From Symsagittifera roscoffensis (lineage: Eukaryota > Xenacoelomorpha > Acoela > Convolutidae): DNA of 64,000 bases. Shown piece by piece: positions 1-12,170 of this stretch. Position 1 is the stretch's first letter. Every line of letters begins with the position of its first letter. The stretch is taken from positions 43,571,624 to 43,635,623 of the forward strand of contig NC_087066.1 of the NCBI RefSeq assembly GCF_963678635.1, in the 5' to 3' direction. The position numbers were made by a program, and so were the translations under genes. Below the pieces are notes generated by a model. It worked only from the letters and a program-made list of their open reading frames with translations. It did not search any database and was not told the origin of the DNA.

Positions 1-3000
1 TGGGACCCTTGAATTTTTATCCCAGGACTCAAGTGTTGGGACACTCATTTTACTATCCCAGGACTCAAGTGTTGGGGCCCTTGAACTACTATCCCTGCAC
101 TCAAGTGTTGGTACCCTTAAATTAATATCCCAGGACTAAGTGTTGGGACAATTAATTAACTATCCCAGGACTAGGTGTTGGGACACTTAATTGACTATCC
201 CAGAACTAGATGTTGGGACACTTAAATTACTATCCCAGGACTAGGTGTTGGTACACTTAAATTACTATCCCAGGACTAGGTGCTGGGACACTTAATTCGC
301 TATCCTAGGACTAGGTCTTGGGACACTGAACTCACTATCCCAGAACTAGGTGTTGAGACACTTAAATTACTATCCCATTGTTATCCCTCTGTCTATCTTC
401 CCTAGATTAAATGCTGGGATGCTCAATATACTATCACAGCACTAGCTGTTGGGATATTTAATTTACTACACCAGAACTAGGTGTTGGTACACTTAATTTA
501 CTATCCCAGGACTAGGTGTTGGGACACTTAATTCACTATCCCAGGTCTAGGTGTTGCGACACTTATTTTACTATCCCAGGACTAGGTATGGGACACTTTA
601 ATTACTATCCCAGGACTAGGTGTTGGGACGCTTAATTCGCTATCCCAGGACTAGGTGTTGGGACACTGAACTCACTATCCCAGAACTAGGTGTTGAGACA
701 CTTAAATTACTATCCCATTGTTATCCATCTGTCTATCTTCCCTAGATTAAATGCTGGGATGCTCAATATACTATCACAGCACTAGCTGTTGGGATATTTA
801 ATTTACTACACCAGAACTAGGTGTTGGTACGCTTAATTTACTATCCCAGGACTAGGTGTTGGGACACTTAATTCACTATCCCAGGTCTAGGTGTTGCGAC
901 ACTTATTTTACTATCCCAGGACTAGGTCTTGGGCCACTTTAATTACTATCCCAGGACTAGGTGTTGGGACGCTTAATTCGCTATCCCAGGACTAGGTGTT
1001 GGGACACTGAATTTACTATCCCAGAACTAGGTGTTGAGACACTTAATTTACTATCCCAGGAGTCAAGTGTTGGGACACTCAACTTTCTATCCCAGGTCTC
1101 AAGCGTTGGGACCCTTAAATTACTATCCCATGATTCAAGTGTTGGGAAACTTAATTTACTATCCCAGGACTCAAGTGTTGGGACACTTAATTCCTTATCC
1201 AAGGTCTAGGTGTTGCGACACTTAGTTTACTATCCCAGGACTAGGTGTTGGGACACTCACTTTTTTATCCCAGGACTAGGTGGTAGTACACTTATTTTAA
1301 TATCCCAGGACTAGGTCGTGGGACACTTAGTTCGCTATCCCAGGACCGGGTGTTGGGACATTTAATTTACTATCGCAGGACTAGGTGTTGGGACACGTAA
1401 TTTACTATCCAAGGACTGGGTTTTGGGACTCTTAAATTAGTATCCCAGGAGTCAAGTGTTGGGACACTCAACTTACTATCTCAGGACTCAAGTGTTGAGA
1501 TCCTTGAATTCATATCCCAGGACTCAAATGTTGGGACACTCATTTTACTATCCCAGGGCTCAAGTATTGGTACCCTTAAATTACTATCCCTGGACTAGGT
1601 GGTGGGACACTTAACTCACTATCCCAGGACTAGGTGTTGGGACACTTAATTTACTATCCCAGGACTAGGTGTTGGGACACTTAAATTTCTATCCCAGGAC
1701 TAGGTGCTGGTGCACTTAATTTACTATTCCAGGAATAGGTGTTGGTACACTTAATTTACTATCCCAGGACTAGGTGTTGGGACATTTAAATTAGTATCCC
1801 AGGACTACGTGTTGGTGCACTTAAATTACTATCCCAGAACTTGGTGTTAGGACACTTAAATCGCTATCCCAGGAGTCAAGTGTTGGGACACTCAACTTAC
1901 TATCCCAGGACTCAAGCGTTGGGAACCTTGAATTACTATCCCAGGACTCAAGTGTTGGAAAATTAATTAATTTACTATCCCAGGACTAGGTGTTGGGACA
2001 ATTAATTTACTATCCAAGGACTAGGTGTTGGGACACTTAAATTACTATCCCAGGATTCAAGTGTTGGGACACTCAATTGACTATCCCAGGACTCAAGTGT
2101 TGGGACCCTTGAATTTTTATCCCAGGAATCAAGTGTTGGGACACCCATTTTACTATCCCAGGACTCAAGTGTTGGGACCCTTGAACTACTATCCCAGCAC
2201 TCAAGTGTTGGTACCCTTAAATTACTATCCCAGGACTAAGTGTTAGGACAATTAATTCACTATCCCAGGACTAGGTGTTGGGACACTTAATTGACTATCC
2301 CAGAACTAGATGTTGGGACACTTAAATTACTATCCCAGGACTAGGTGTTGGTACACTTAAATTACTATCCCAGGACTAGGTGCTGGGACACTTAATTCGC
2401 TATCCTAGGACTAGGTGTTGGGACACTGAACTCACTACTATCCCAGAACTAGGTGTTGAGACACATAATTTACTATCCCATTGTTATCCCTCTGTCTATC
2501 TTCCCTAGATTAAATGCTGGGATACTCAATATACTATCCCAGGACTAGCTGTTGGGATATTTAATTTACTACACCAGAACTAGGTGTTGGTACACTTAAT
2601 TTACTATCCCAGGACTAGGTGTTGGGACACTTAATTCACTATCCCAGGTCTAGGTGTTGGGACATTTAAATTAGTATCCCAGGACTACCTTTTGGTGCAC
2701 TTTATTTACTATCCCAGAACTTGGTGTCAGGACACCTAAATCGCTATCCCAGGAGTCAAGTGTTGGGACACTCAACTTACTATCCCAGGACTCAAGCGTT
2801 GGGACCCTTGAATTACTATCCCAGGACTCAAGTGTTGGGAAATTAATTAATTTACTATCCCAGGACTAGGTGTTGGGACATTTAATTTACTATCCAAGGA
2901 CTAGGTGTTGGGACACTTAAATTACTATCCCAGGATTCAAGTGTTGGGACACTCAATTGACTATCCCAGGACTCAAGTGTTGGGACCCTTGAATTTTTAT

Positions 3001-6000
3001 CCCAGGACTCAAGTGCTGGGACACTCATTTTACTATCCCAGGACTCAAGTGTTGGGACCCTTGAACTACTATCCCAGCACTCAAGTGTTGGTACCCTTAA
3101 ATTACTATCCCAGGACTAAGTGTTGGGACAATTAATTCACTATCCCAGGACTAGGTGTTGGGACATTTAATTGACTATCCGAGAACTAGATGTTGGGACA
3201 CTTAAATTACTATCCCAGGACTAGGTGTTGATACACTTAAATTACTATCCCAGGACTAGGTGCTGGGACACTTAATTCGCTATCCTAGGACTAGGTCTTG
3301 GGACACTGAACTCACTATTCCAGAACTAGGGGTTGAGACACTTAATTTACTATCCCTTTGCTATCCCTCTGTCTATCTTCCCTAGATTTAATGCTGGGAT
3401 ACTCAATATACTATCCCAGCACTAGCTGTTGGGATATTCAATTTACTACACCAGAACTAGGTGTTGCGACACTTATTTTACTATCCCAGGACTAGGTGTT
3501 GGGACACTTAATTCACTATCCCAGGTCTAGGTGTTGCGACACTTATTTTACTATCCCAGGACTAGGTCTTGGGACACTTTAATTACTATCCCAGGACTAG
3601 GTGTTGGGACGCTTAATTCGCTATCCCAGGACTAGGTGTTGGGACACTGAATTTACTATCCCAGAACTAAGTGTTGAGACACTTAATTTACTATCCCAAG
3701 AGTCAAGTGTTGGGACACTCAACTTACTATCCCAGGACTCAAGCGTTGGGACCCTTAAATTACTATCCCATGATTCAAGTGTTGGGAAACTTAATTTACT
3801 ATCCCAGGACTCAAGTGTTGGGACACTTAATTCCTTATCCAAGGTCTAGGTGTTGCGACACTTAGTTTACTATCCCAGGACTAGGTGTTGGGACACTCAC
3901 TTTTTTATCCCAGGACTAGGTGTTAGTGCACTTATTTTACTATCCCAGGACCGGGTGTTGGGACACTTAATTTACTATCGCAGGACTAGGTGTTGCGACA
4001 CTTATTTTACTATCCCAGGACTAGGTCTTGGGACACTTTAATTACTATCCCAGGACTAGGTGTTGGGACGCTTAATTCGCTATCCCAGGACTAGGTGTTG
4101 GGACACTGAATTTACTATCCCAGAACTAGGTGTTGAGACACTTAATTTACTATCCCAAGAGTCAAGTGTTGGGACACTCAACTTACTATCCCAGGACTCA
4201 AGCGTTGGGACCCTTAAATTACTATCCCATGATTCAAGTGTTGGGAAACTTAATTTACTATCCCAGGACTCAAGTGTTGGGACACTTAATTCCTTATCCA
4301 AGGTCTAGGTGTTGCGACACTTAGTTTACTATCCCAGGACTAGGTGTTGGGACACTCACTTTTTTATCCCAGGACTAGGTGTTAGTGCACTTATTTTACT
4401 ATCCCAGGACCGGGTGTTGGGACACTTAATTTACTATCGCAGGACTAGGTGTTGGGACACGTAATTTACTATCCAAGGACTGGGTTTTGGGACACTTAAA
4501 TTACTATCCCAGGAGTCAAGTATTGGGTCACTCAACTTACTATCTCAGGACTCAAGTGTTGAGATCCTTGAATTCATATCCCAGGACTCAAATGTTGGGA
4601 CACTCATTTTACTATCCCAGGGCTCAAGTGTTGGTACCCTTAAATTACTATTCCTGGACTAGGTGTTGGGACACTTAGTTCACTATCCCAGGACTAGGTG
4701 TTGGGACACTTATTTTACTATCCCAGGACTAGGTGTTGGGACACTTAAATTTCTATCCCAGGACTAGGTGTTGGTGCACTTAATTTACTATTCCAGAACT
4801 TGGTGTTAGGACACTTAAATCGCTATCCCAGGACTAGATGTTGGGACACTTAATTTAATATCCCAGAACTAGGTGTTGAGACACTTAATTTACTATCCCA
4901 GGAGTCAACTGTTGGGAAGTCAACTTACTATCCCAGAACTCAAGTGTTGGAACCCTTGAATTACTATCCCAGGACTCAATTGTTGGGACACTGAATTTAC
5001 TATCCCAGGACTAGGTGTTGGGACACTTAATTTACTATCCAAGGACTAGGTGTTGGGACACTTAAATTACTATCCCAGGAGTAAGTGTTGGGACACTCAA
5101 CTTACTATCCCAGGACTCAAGCGTTGGGACCCTTAAATTACTATCCCCGATTCAAGTGTTGGGAAACTTAATTTACTATCCCAGGAATAGGTGTTGGGAC
5201 ACTTAATTTACTATCCCAGGACTAGGTGTTGGGACATTTAAATTAGTATCCCAGGACTACCTTTTGGTGCACTTAATTTACTATCCCACAACTTGGTGTT
5301 AGGACACTTAAATCGCTATCCCAGGAGTCAAGTGTTGGGAAACTCAATTTACTATCCCAGGACTCAAGCGTTGGGACCCTTGAATTACTATCCCAGGACT
5401 CAAGTGTTGGGAAATTCATTAATTTACTATCCCAGGACTAGGTGTTGGGACATTTAATTTACTATCCAAGGACTAGGTGTTGGGACACTTAAATTACTAT
5501 CCCAGGATTCAAGTGTTGGGACACTCAATTGACTATCCCAGGACTCAAGTGTTGGGACCCTTGAATTTTTATCCCAGGACTCAAGTGTTGGGACACTCAT
5601 TTTACTATCCCAGGTCTCAAGTGTTGGGACCCTTGAACTACTATCCCAGCACTCAAGTGTTGGTACCCTTAAATTACTATCCCAGGACTAAGTGTTGGGA
5701 CAATTAATTCACTATCCCAGGACTAGGTGTTGGGACACTTAATTGACTATCCCAGAACTAGATGTTGGGACACTTAAATTACTATCCAATGACTAGGTGT
5801 TGGTACACTTAAATTACTATCCCAGGACTAGGTGCTGGGACACTTAATTTAATATCCCAAGACTAGGTGTTAGGACACTTACTTTACTATCCCAGGACTA
5901 GGTGTTGGTGCACTTAATTTACTATTCCAGAACTTGGTGTTAGGACACTTAAATCGCTATCCCAGGACTAGGTGTTGGGACACTTAATTTAATATCCCAG

Positions 6001-8510
6001 AACTAGGTGTTGAGACACTTAATTTACTATCCCAGGAGTCAACTGTTGGGAAGTCAACTTACTATCCCAGAACTCAAGTGTTGGAACCCTTGATTTACTA
6101 TCCCAGGACTCAATTGTTGGGACACCTAATTTACTATCCCAGGACTAGGTGTTGGGACACTTAATTTACTATCCAAGGACTAGGTGTTGGGACACTTAAA
6201 TTACTATCCCAGGAGTAAGTGTTGGGACACTCAACTTACTATCCCAGGACTCAAGCGTTGGGACCCTTAAATTACTATCCCCGATTCAAGTGTTGGGAAA
6301 CTTAATTTACTATCCCAGGAATAGGTGTTGGGACACTTAATTTACTATCCCAGGACTAGGTGTGGGGACATTTAAAATAGTATCCCAGGACTACCTTTTG
6401 GTGCACTTAATTTACTATCCCAGAACTTGGTGTTAGGACACTTAAATCGCTATCCCAGGAGTCAAGTGTTGGGACACTTAATTTACTATCCCAGGACTCA
6501 AACGTTGGGACCCTTGAATTACTATCCCAGGACTCAAGTGTTGGGAAATTCATCAATTTACTATCCCAGGACTAGGTGTTGGGACATTTAATTTACTATC
6601 CAAGGACTAGGTGTTGGGACACTTATATTACTATCCCAGGATTCAAGTGTTGGGACACTCAATTGACTATCCCAGGACTCAAGTGTTGGGACACTCATTT
6701 TACTATCCCAGGTCTCAAGTGTTGGGACCCTTGAACTACTATCCCAGCACTCAAGTGTTGGTACCCTTAAATTACTATCCCAGGACTAAATGTTGGGACA
6801 ATTAATTCACTATCCCAGGACTAGGTGTTGGGACACTTAATTGACTATCCCAGAACTAGGTGTTGGGACACTTATATTACTATCCCAGGATTCAAGTGTT
6901 GGGACACTCAATTGACTATCCCAGGACTCAAGTGTTGGGACACTCATTTTACTATCCCAGGTCTCAAGTGTTGGGACCCTTGAACTACTATCCCAGCACT
7001 CAAGTGTTGGTACCCTTAAATTACTATCCTAGGACTAAATGTTGGGACAATTAATTCACTATCCCAGAACTAGGTGTTGAGACACTTAATTTACTATCCC
7101 AGGAGTCAACTGTTGGGAAGTCAACTTACTATCCCAGAACTCAAGTGTTGGAACCCTTGATTTACTATCCCAGGACTCAATTGTTGGGACACTTAATTTA
7201 CTATCCCAGGACTAGGTGTTGGGACACTTAATTTAATATCCAAGGACTAGGTGTTGGGACACTTAAATTACTATCCCAGGAGTAAGTGTTGGGACACTCA
7301 ACTTACTATCCCAGGACTCAAGCGTTGGGACCCTTAAATTACTATCCCCGATTCAAGTGTTGGGAAACTTAATTTACTATCCCAGGAATAGGTGTTGGGA
7401 CACTTAATTTACTATCCCAGGACTAGGTGTTGGGACATTTAAAATAGTATCCCAGGACTACCTTTTGGTGCACTTAATTTACTATCCCAGAACTTGGTGT
7501 TAGGACACTTGAATCGCTATCCCAGGAGTCAAGTGTTGGGACACTTAATTTACTATCCCAGGACTCAAACGTTGGGACCCTTGAATTACTATCCCAGGAC
7601 TCAAGTGTTGGGAAATTCATCAATTTACTATCCCAGGACTAGGTGTTGGGACATTTAATTTACTATCCAAGGACTAGGTGTTGGGACACTTATATTACTA
7701 TCCCAGGATTCAAGTGTTGGGACACTCAATTGACTATCCCAGGACTCAAGTGTTGGGACACTCATTTTACTATCCCAGGTCTCAAGTGTTGGGACCCTTG
7801 AACTACTATCCCAGCACTCAAGTGTTGGTACCCTTAAATTACTATCCCAGGACTAAATGTTGGGACAATTAATTCACTATCCCAGGACTAGGTGTTGGGA
7901 CACTTAATTGACTATCCCAGAACTAGATGTTGGGACACTTAAATTACTATCCAATGACTAGGTGTTGGTACACCTAAATTACTATCCCAGGACTAGGTGC
8001 TGGGACACTTAATTTACTATCCCAAGACTAGGTGTTAGGACACTTACTTTACTATCCCAGGACTAGGTGTTAGTACACTAGGTTGACTATATCAGGACTA
8101 GGTGTTGGGACACTTAATTCACTATCACAGGACTAGGTGTTGGGACACTTAATTTACTATCCTAGAACTAGGTGTTGGGACACTTAAGTTACTATCTCAG
8201 GATAGGTGTTGGTACACTTTAATTACTATCCCAGGACTAGTTGTTGGGACACTTAAGTCGCTATCCCAGGACTAGGTGTTGGGACAGTGAATTTACTATC
8301 CCAGAACTAGGTGTTGAGACACTTAATTTACTATCCCAGGAGTCAAGTGTTGGGACACTCAACTTACTATCCCAGGACTCAAGTGTTGGGACCCTTAATT
8401 TGCTATCCATGGACTCCAGTGTTGGTACCCTTAAATTACTATTCCAGGACTCAAGTGTTGGGACCCTTGAATTACTATCCAGGGGCTCAAGTTTTGGGAC
8501 CCTTAATTTA
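1..8510. repeat. Satellite array 1: 35/36-bp monomers with higher-order repeats
   Basis: Continuous head-to-tail array of a short monomer. Each monomer starts ctatcccagga. It continues either with ctaggtgttgggaca (about 35 bp) or with ctcaagtgttgggac (about 36 bp), and ends in an AT-rich cacttaattta tail. The array already runs at base 1, so its left end lies outside the window. Runs of the 36-bp type keep a reading frame open and give false ORFs with a 12-residue period. Blocks of monomers recur in fixed order, giving higher-order units of about 880 bp (2,025 and 2,905) and about 1,134 bp (5,477 and 6,611). There is also a local 249-bp duplication (6,611 and 6,860). A divergent marker pair containing gttatccctctgtctatctt sits near 372, 716, 2,476 and 3,351. 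No gene is supported here. Confidence 0.97.
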
Positions 8511-8680
8511 CTATCCCAAGACTACCTCAAGAACTTTAGCACAATTCCCCCACTACCGGAACGCAAGTGTTGAGATACATAAACGACTATCCCAGCTCCA
8601 CCTCCGGAACGCAAAAGTTGGGAGACTTAATTTAGTATCCCAAAATTGCCGCAGGAACTCGTGTGTAATGTCCCCAAACC
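8511..8680. repeat. Degenerate right edge of satellite array 1, with longer monomers
   Basis: The regular monomers give way to three or four decayed units that still begin ctatccca or gtatccca and still carry the agttgggagacttaattta end. Their middles are longer and contain ccacctccggaacgc or a close variant. They look like an older or ancestral monomer of roughly 40-50 bp at the array edge. The same edge recurs at 16,590-16,759, so it was copied with the 8.08-kb duplication. Confidence 0.75.
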
Positions 8681-9553
8681 CAGATTAAAGTCCCAAAGTA
8701 ACCCTGATTTTTTCTAATCCGAAACAAGTTTAAATGCGGCCGGTATTAGCCTTGTTATGGTTGCAAATGCACCAGTTCTTACTGAAAACTCCTCTGTAAA
8801 ATTTTACAATCTGTTCCGAAAAGTTCCGAAAACAATAAAAACTAAGGGAAAGAAATAAAGAATAAAAAATTGTATATATCTGAAATCCAAAGTCGACTGA
8901 GACCGTGTTACCGCTTAAAGGCCACTACTATGTTACCGCTTAAAGGCCACTAACAAAATACACCCCACTCTAGAAAAAAGAGCGCCCCCATGGCTAAGTC
9001 TCTATGTACCTTAAACACGCGAACTTCATTAAAAACAGGGTTGGAAGCTCTAAAATACCATTAGTTTTTGTTAGACAGTGCACTTTTGATCCAATTCAGT
9101 TGGATCAACTTATAACTCGCCTTATCTCAACATAATCACATAAAATGCACTCAACAAAATAAATCCAGTACTCACATACCGACACGACTCTAGATTCAAG
9201 TAAATAATGTGACTAAGATAACTCTAGAAGTTTGAAGTAAGTAGATTTAAATCAAGCAATTAAATTCTCCGGACCATTGGGCAGCTTCAGCTGTCCACCT
9301 TCCCAGTCAAGGTTCACTCTTGCCCAATTGATTGTACTTCATTCCGAATTCTGTCGTGAACAAGACAGCCCTACTCGTACTGATGATTCTAAAAAAATTG
9401 CGAGTAATTTTTGTCAACTTTCCCGCAATTTTATCTCGCTTCTTCTGCTGATCTTAACTTCTGATTTTCAGTTGTCGCGAGAAACTTGAGCATGACAGGG
9501 TCGATTCGAATTTTTGAAAAGTTACTTTTGTCCTCAAAATCAAGGTTAAACTT

Positions 9554-10160
9554 TCATATGAAGGTCAAATTTCCAAATGTGACCGACTGGTATTTGCCTT
9601 TTGCGGCATCTAGGCCTCTTTTATTGTAGACTTCTCTCGCCTCTGGTTCAATGAGAATATTTCGGAAATGAACCAGCACCTCGAAATATTCTTCTCTTCC
9701 GCCTTTGTCTGGCATAGAAGATAAGACTCTTATATGCCTATCCACTATCTCAATAAAATATCAATGAGGCTCGGAGGATGGAAAAAGGATTCTGTGCGTC
9801 ATGTAGACGCAGTATCTTCCAGCAAAATCCTTTTGCGAAAGTTTCTGCTTTCAAGTTAGCGTGAAGCTTCTTCCCCTCTCTCTGACTTTCAGAGATTTTG
9901 TTCTTGTAGTCGCTCTCCAGTGAGTCCCTCTCAATTCCGAGAGCTTTAACTTTTAATTTGTATCCTTCGACGGCTCCCTTCAGTTGCAGGAGTTCCACAA
10001 TCCCGTTGTTAACGTCAATGTGAGAGTCTCAGTTGCTCTCCGAGTTGCAGGCTTGTCACTCCCAGCTTCTCGCTGTTATCTAAATACCTCTCTGCTTCAC
10101 CTATCTGACCCTTGAGGTTGATCACCTCCTCGCATGAAATTGGCGCCCGATTCACAAAAT
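9554..10160 (-). pseudogene. Coiled-coil plus J-domain (DnaJ-like) protein remnant, copy 1
   Basis: On the minus strand a charged, heptad-like stretch (10,160 to about 9,840) is followed by a J-domain-like segment. The J-domain part shows ILRLHDAQNPFSILRAS, then SSMPDKGGREEYFEV, then EPEAREVYNKRGLD. This matches the family layout of helix I, HPD-loop, helix III and the terminal R-x-x-Y-(D/N)-x-x-G-L. The HPD motif needed to stimulate Hsp70 reads MPD. At least two one-base frame breaks are visible: one in the coiled coil near 10,020 and one before the MPD loop near 9,755. J-domain proteins are Hsp70 co-chaperones, but this copy could not make one as it stands. It lies 3' of gypsy protease and RT scraps on the same strand. 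Whether it was captured by the element or is a decayed host gene is unclear. I see no complete family match. Confidence 0.55.
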
Positions 10161-10664
10161 TTCGTGGTTGAAATTGCTCAAGTGGCGCCGCAGTTCTATA
10201 TTTAGAATTGGCGCCTACTATCCTGAATATATTAGGACGCAACACCGCTTTAATTTCAAACAGTTCCAGCAGCAGATAAAAAAAAACAAAATCTGCGATT
10301 TCTGGTTCCTGTCGGTTTCCTTAAAACCACATATAGATATAATTTTTGTTAATTCCACAGGTAACACTGTGTTTTCATTTCTTTTATTCTTAATTCCACA
10401 AGTAGCACTGTGTTTTGTTTTAACTGCACTCAAACATGTCTTAAATTTGTACGTCCAAACATTCTATGTGACTAACTTTCTGATTTGTAAAAACCATATC
10501 CTGTTGTCCCGTGTTTTGCACGTTTGTTTCCCTTACCAAACATTGTTTTTCTTTTCCCTGTCTGTATCTACTTCTGGAACTTCTGCTCAAGTGTTTATAA
10601 TAACTGTACTCCCCCAATGGGTTTAACGGCTGCAATACCGTTTCCTTAGTAGCCCCGCACTTTT

Positions 10665-10868
10665 TTAAAGCTGCCGCGAGAAAAATATACGCAAAATAAA
10701 TCCTAAAAACTTACATAGAAGATAAACTGTTAGCGTAGTGATTGCGACTTCTCTAGCTATTCCCCAATACAGGAGCATTTGTGTTTCCATTTTTGCAAAC
10801 CACGGAAAATATAACCAGCCGTATGCTGGAAGCTTTTCAGCCAAAATTGTTCGATTGATCATTAGCAT
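10665..10868 (-). pseudogene. Hydrophobic membrane-segment ORF or exon, copy 1
   Basis: A minus-strand frame of 67 codons contains an aromatic stretch (LPAYGWLYFPWFAKM) followed by hydrophobic residues (REVAITTLTVYLLCKF), consistent with one or two membrane segments. A consensus-like splice donor (gtaagt on the minus strand, 10,709-10,714) falls within the frame, so the true exon may end near 10,715. It lies between the gypsy pol scraps and the coiled-coil/J-domain remnant on the same strand and could be an upstream exon of the latter, but no linking transcript can be inferred. The frame is preserved in copy 2 at 18,747-18,950 with only two residue changes. I do not recognise the family. Confidence 0.3.
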
Positions 10869-11279
10869 ATTCCCCTCTTTTTCCCAGGAAGACCTCCTTT
10901 CCTGTTATAGTCTTCCGACTATGTTTCATAAGTTGTGACAACTGACTGTCTCTCAAATTTTATCCGTGAAAAGACCTCCACCGTTAATATCGAAGGAGCT
11001 CAAAGTTGCTTAATGTTTGCCGTTTTATCTTATTCTGTTTGACGTGCGGGTCAACTTCAGTTGTTTTCCATATAATACCCAGGACCCATTAACTAATTCA
11101 AAAGCATTGGGATAGTTTTTATTGCAAAGTGTGAGATAATTTTTGATTATTACGATAAATTACTCTGCTTATTGGGTCCATAAATTGTATGTGCGACTCG
11201 CTGCCAAAATTTGTAATTTCCACCGGTACTTCTTCTATGCAGGAGGATACTTCTGCGAATTTTAAAATTCACACTTCCG

Positions 11280-11745
11280 TATGCCCGCCGAAATGGCTTT
11301 GCATCAGCGTTTTACTTTATTTTATGTCTCATTTTATTCGAAAACACTAAATCCGTTGAGCTGCGTGAAAAGATCCGGTTATGTTTATCAAACACTATCT
11401 AATTTTTTTTCGTCAGATGACAATTGTGCACCGTTCAGATTAGCGAGTTTGCCAAATTCAAAACGCTCCTGATGCTGCGGTCGTTCCTTGCTACTAACGA
11501 GTCCGTTCTATAGAATCTGATTGCTCAAATCGGTATTATGAGCAATCTTGCCGTCATGCTATATATAATTGCTTCAATTTGCATGTTCAGTACCTTCGGA
11601 CAACTTTTTCCTTGGCTTACGCTAACCAGTGAATCAGCTACCAGTAGTCCGGTTTTACTCTTCGAATTCCTGTATGTCTTCAATTAGACTTTCCGTGCTA
11701 CTAAAGACAGTGATGTTTTCATCCTTGATGACCATTTCTACTAGT
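11280..11745 (-). pseudogene. Ty3/gypsy pol remnant: protease-RT linker and RT start, copy 1
   Basis: Between the protease remnant and the membrane-like ORF, minus-strand frames broken by stops and shifts carry GLLVADSLVSVSQGK and then TDLVFSNKMRHKIK. These resemble the linker after gypsy protease and the N-terminal part of gypsy reverse transcriptase, where a TDLG-type sequence precedes a conserved basic H-x-I. The RT catalytic motifs (LD, YxDD) do not follow. The next 350 bp (10,900-11,280) show only scattered, unassignable coding-like scraps. This is a dead fragment in line with the protease and gag on the same strand. Confidence 0.5.
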
Positions 11746-11748
11746 TTT

Positions 11749-12168
11749 TCAAGTCAGCTGGGGATTCTTGCATTTCTCTCTGCTACTGCATAGCAAATGT
11801 TCGCCAATATTTAGAAAACATTCTTGATCTATCATGTAGTCCAAACCAAGAAAGCAGGGTAAACAGTTATCCGCCGTTATTAAAAATTCTTGGGCGAGAT
11901 CTCCGGAGTTTGGTTTAAATTGGTTTATGATGTCGACACTCCCAACTATTTTCAACGCCAAATTGTTAGCCGCTAACACTTTATTATTAAAAGCATTCAT
12001 GCTTCCCGGTTTTCCAAGCCGTTCGTACGTGTCGAAACTTATGAGCGAAATGCTACTCCCACTGACTAACTGACATTGACACTGACATTGAAACATTTTG
12101 TTTTGTTTTTGGAACACACCCTGGTTACGTTGGTTTGTTCTTTCCTTTTATTCCAAGGGCAATTTCGT
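11749..12168 (-). pseudogene. Ty3/gypsy retropepsin remnant with truncated gag tail, copy 1
   Basis: A minus-strand frame of 122 codons has the layout of a retroviral-type aspartic protease: SGSSISLISFDTYERLG at the flap side and CFLGLDYMIDQ at the C-terminal ILG-like motif. The expected D-(T/S)-G active site reads LVSGSS, so the catalytic aspartate is absent and the enzyme would be inactive. Upstream on this strand, at 12,118-12,168, only the last codons of gag remain before satellite DNA begins. Copy 2 (19,831-20,199) has the same missing residue, so the loss is older than the duplication. Protease and gag lie in different, overlapping frames, as expected for a frameshift-expressed pol. Confidence 0.72.
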
Positions 12169-12170
12169 TT

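Larger units (their letters stand above)
8681..12170. repeat. Segmental duplication, copy 1 (3.5-kb non-satellite block)
   Basis: This block is nearly identical to 16,760-20,255. The offset is 8,079 bp from the array edge to about 10,105, and 8,082 bp from about 10,150 to 12,168. Satellite lies on both sides. The right end stops inside a gag zinc-knuckle sequence that is continuous in copy 2. The junction reads ggcaatttcgttta followed by ctatcccagg, and both parents share the bases ttta. The block holds minus-strand retroelement and J-domain remnants, annotated separately. 8,700-9,550 holds no coding sequence that I recognise. It does contain a short direct repeat, taccgcttaaaggccact, near 8,910 and 8,935. 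Confidence 0.93.

Noticed and set aside
961-8688. Many ORFs of 62-125 codons with a 12-residue period (YYPRTQVLGxL) on plus and similar ones on minus
   Set aside because: They arise from runs of 36-bp satellite monomers, which are a multiple of three. They appear on both strands over the same DNA and end where 35-bp monomers occur.
10140-10220. TGGCGCCCGATTC and TGGCGCC words resembling a retroviral primer-binding site
   Set aside because: ggcgcc is palindromic and recurs three times within 80 bp. There is no LTR-like CA end before it, and the neighbouring retroelement lies on the opposite strand with its gag further right.
10168-10626. 152-codon plus-strand ORF in duplication copy 1
   Set aside because: Not preserved in copy 2, where small indels split it. 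Hydrophobic composition follows from T-rich DNA. It lies opposite the J-domain and membrane-like remnants.
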